5,859 nucleotides of DNA. Source: an uncultured Ruminococcus sp. (lineage in GTDB: Bacteria > Bacillota > Clostridia > Oscillospirales > Ruminococcaceae). The stretch lies in assembly GCA_902783235.1 (NCBI GenBank), contig CACZQG010000231.1, positions 1 through 5,859 of the forward strand, written 5' to 3'. Positions 5,099-5,859 of this stretch are shown here, piece after piece. Under the pieces are notes generated by a model. The model was not told the DNA's origin. It was given only the letters and a program-made list of their open reading frames with translations, and ran no database searches. The first letter of the stretch is position 1. Every line of letters begins with the position of its first letter. Both the position numbers and the translations under genes were made by a program.

Positions 5099-5578
5099 TT
5101 AAAACTTATTTTTAAGGTAATGCTTTATGTTATTGAGCGTTCTCTCATCAGGCGAGAACAAGAGTCTTCCCTCTCCTGCACTGCCGCTTGAAAATATACC
5201 GTACATGATCTTCTCATTTCCCCCCACGGCAGAATATGTTACGCCCTCATAGCTCTGACCATTATACTCACCGAATTCATGAAATTCCCGTATATCGAGA
5301 CTTAGCATACTTACTCTTTTGCGCTTGGCGATTATCTTGTCGATATCAAGATACTCATTGGACACGATATACTCATATTCCACAAAAGTGGATATAAACA
5401 GATAATAAACTGCAAACACTGCTCCTGCAATAAGGATTACCACAAAGGGATTCCACAGCACCGTCAGAAGAAAAAGACCTGTCACCGCTGCAATACCCCC
5501 TGCAATGATTATTATTCGCCGGAGCATATCCAAACCGTCCTCAGCTTTTTTCACAAGCTGCTCCGAAATATTGTCCAT
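5099..5578 (-). CDS. Two-helix membrane protein, DUF6106-like
   Basis: A 159-residue protein, first in the operon. A short N-terminal helix (MDNISEQLVKKAEDGLDMLRR) precedes two membrane helices at about 21-41 and 44-63. A soluble beta-rich domain (about 66-159) follows: FVEYEYIVSNEYLDIDKIIAKRKR, MLSLDIREFHEFGEY, and a closing TLNNIKHYLKNKF helix. The layout resembles small Clostridia proteins labelled DUF6106, and the soluble part could be a bacterial PH-like fold; both are recalled patterns, not searched. A high positive density (KIIAKRKR, 81-88) near the membrane could contact lipid. The start has GAGGAG 6 nt upstream. A strong promoter lies 37 bp before the start. No function is known; its operon partners are an SseB-family protein and the NAD(P)HX repair enzyme. 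Confidence 0.8.
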   Translation of the reverse strand: MDNISEQLVKKAEDGLDMLRRIIIIAGGIAAVTGLFLLTVLWNPFVVILIAGAVFAVYYLFISTFVEYEYIVSNEYLDIDKIIAKRKRVSMLSLDIREFHEFGEYNGQSYEGVTYSAVGGNEKIMYGIFSSGSAGEGRLLFSPDERTLNNIKHYLKNKF

Positions 5579-5614
5579 TATACTCTCCTCTCATCATTAT
5601 CATTTACAAGGTAT

Positions 5615-5643
5615 ATTATAGCACATTTTTCCGGATTTGTAAA
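5615..5643 (-). promoter_or_regulatory. Sigma-A promoter of the three-gene repair operon
   Basis: TTTACA (5638-5643) and TATAAT (5615-5620) are 17 nt apart, with TG making an extended -10 (TGCTATAAT). The start site should be near 5608, about 30 nt before the first ATG. The only other in-operon gaps are 12 nt and 1 nt, so one transcript should cover all three genes. Confidence 0.8.
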
Positions 5644-5681
5644 ATGTTTTTTAAGATGGTTCGTTAAAATGCTTTTTAATT

Positions 5682-5790
5682 GTTAACGGATAGTTCTATT
5701 TGATTTGTTAGTATTTGTTTCGGCATTTCTTATTTTATTTGCTAACGGATGGTTTTTCTTTTTATATTAGTTTTTGTTTCAGCATTTCTT
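5682..5790. repeat. Imperfect tandem repeat, 59-bp period
   Basis: Two 50-bp copies (5682-5731 and 5741-5790) align without gaps at 39 of 50 positions by hand count. Both begin G(T/C)TAACGGAT and end TTTGTTTC(G/A)GCATTTCTT, with T-rich drift in the middle. A 9-bp AT spacer separates them. The start of the unit may also echo at 5655-5662 (GATGGTTC). They lie upstream of the repair-operon promoter, outside any gene. They may be intergenic repeat elements or widely spaced protein sites. Confidence 0.7.
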
Positions 5791-5812
5791 TGCTATTCGG
5801 CAAAGAAACGCT
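5781..5812. repeat. Long inverted repeat (hairpin)
   Basis: AGC-A-TTTCTTTGC and GCAAAGAAA-C-GCT pair over 12 bp with one A/C mismatch around a 6-nt loop (TATTCG). It overlaps the end of the second 59-bp repeat copy. No U-tract follows on either strand, so a simple terminator is unlikely. A smaller GCTT/AAGC hairpin follows at 5814-5825. Confidence 0.75.
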
Positions 5813-5826
5813 GGCTTCGATAAGCG

Positions 5827-5851
5827 AAAAAACTTTCTAAGAGAAAGTTTT
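5827..5851 (-). terminator. Likely terminator of a gene beyond the right edge
   Basis: On the minus strand AAAACTTTCT pairs perfectly with AGAAAGTTTT around a CTT loop, and the U-run extends to six. The A-tract before and U-tract after the stem fit an intrinsic terminator for a minus-strand gene lying to the right. The design is like that of the hairpin at 2260-2283. Confidence 0.6.
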
Positions 5852-5859
5852 ATCAAAGA

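Noticed and set aside
5682..5790. Possible CRISPR array
   Set aside because: Only two copies, imperfect (39 of 50), with a 9-bp gap too short for spacers and no cas genes.

Overview
The window reads as a chromosomal piece of a low-to-mid GC Gram-positive Clostridia genome, most likely Ruminococcus or a close Oscillospiraceae relative. This is inferred from strong AGGAGG-type ribosome binding sites, near-consensus sigma-A promoters with 17-nt spacers, a lipobox lipoprotein, an xPxTG sortase-anchored protein, and the SseB and DUF6106-like families. Every supported gene lies on the minus strand, so the window is transcribed from right to left.

Right part (about 5859 to 2260). An AT-rich intergenic stretch carries a terminator for a gene beyond the right edge, further hairpins and an imperfect tandem repeat with a 59-bp period. 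A clear promoter (5615-5643) then starts a tight three-gene operon. It encodes a small two-helix membrane protein (5099-5578, DUF6106-like), an SseB-family protein with an apparently duplicated N-terminal domain (3920-5086), and a full-length bifunctional NAD(P)HX epimerase/dehydratase (2374-3918). The gaps are 12 nt and 1 nt. An A/U-extended hairpin (2260-2283) probably ends the operon. The enzyme repairs damaged nicotinamide cofactors; the jobs of the other two proteins are unknown.

Middle part (2170 to 1385). A single lipoprotein gene (1481-2170) has an acidic Glu/Thr tail built on an 18-bp tandem repeat. One or two hairpins follow it. A perfect consensus extended -10 promoter (1353-1381) then drives a small wall-anchored protein (618-1289) with an X2-like immunoglobulin-fold domain. 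Its mRNA begins with two adjacent hairpins.

Left part (617 to 1). An (AT)11 tract lies directly upstream of another strong promoter (476-504). That promoter leads, through a structured leader, into a secreted protein of unknown family cut by the left edge (1-386).

Together the left and middle genes make an envelope or secreted-protein cluster, while the right genes form a housekeeping metabolite-repair operon. There is no mobile element, CRISPR array, tRNA or rRNA, and I see no clear evidence of a new defence or biosynthetic system. The most useful leads are the X2-like wall protein, the duplicated SseB domain tied to NAD(P)HX repair, the structured leaders, and the intergenic repeats. The longest gene-free stretches are 387-617, 1290-1480, 2171-2373 and 5579-5859, all under 300 bases; their contents are listed where visible. 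No convincing promoter was found for the lipoprotein gene.
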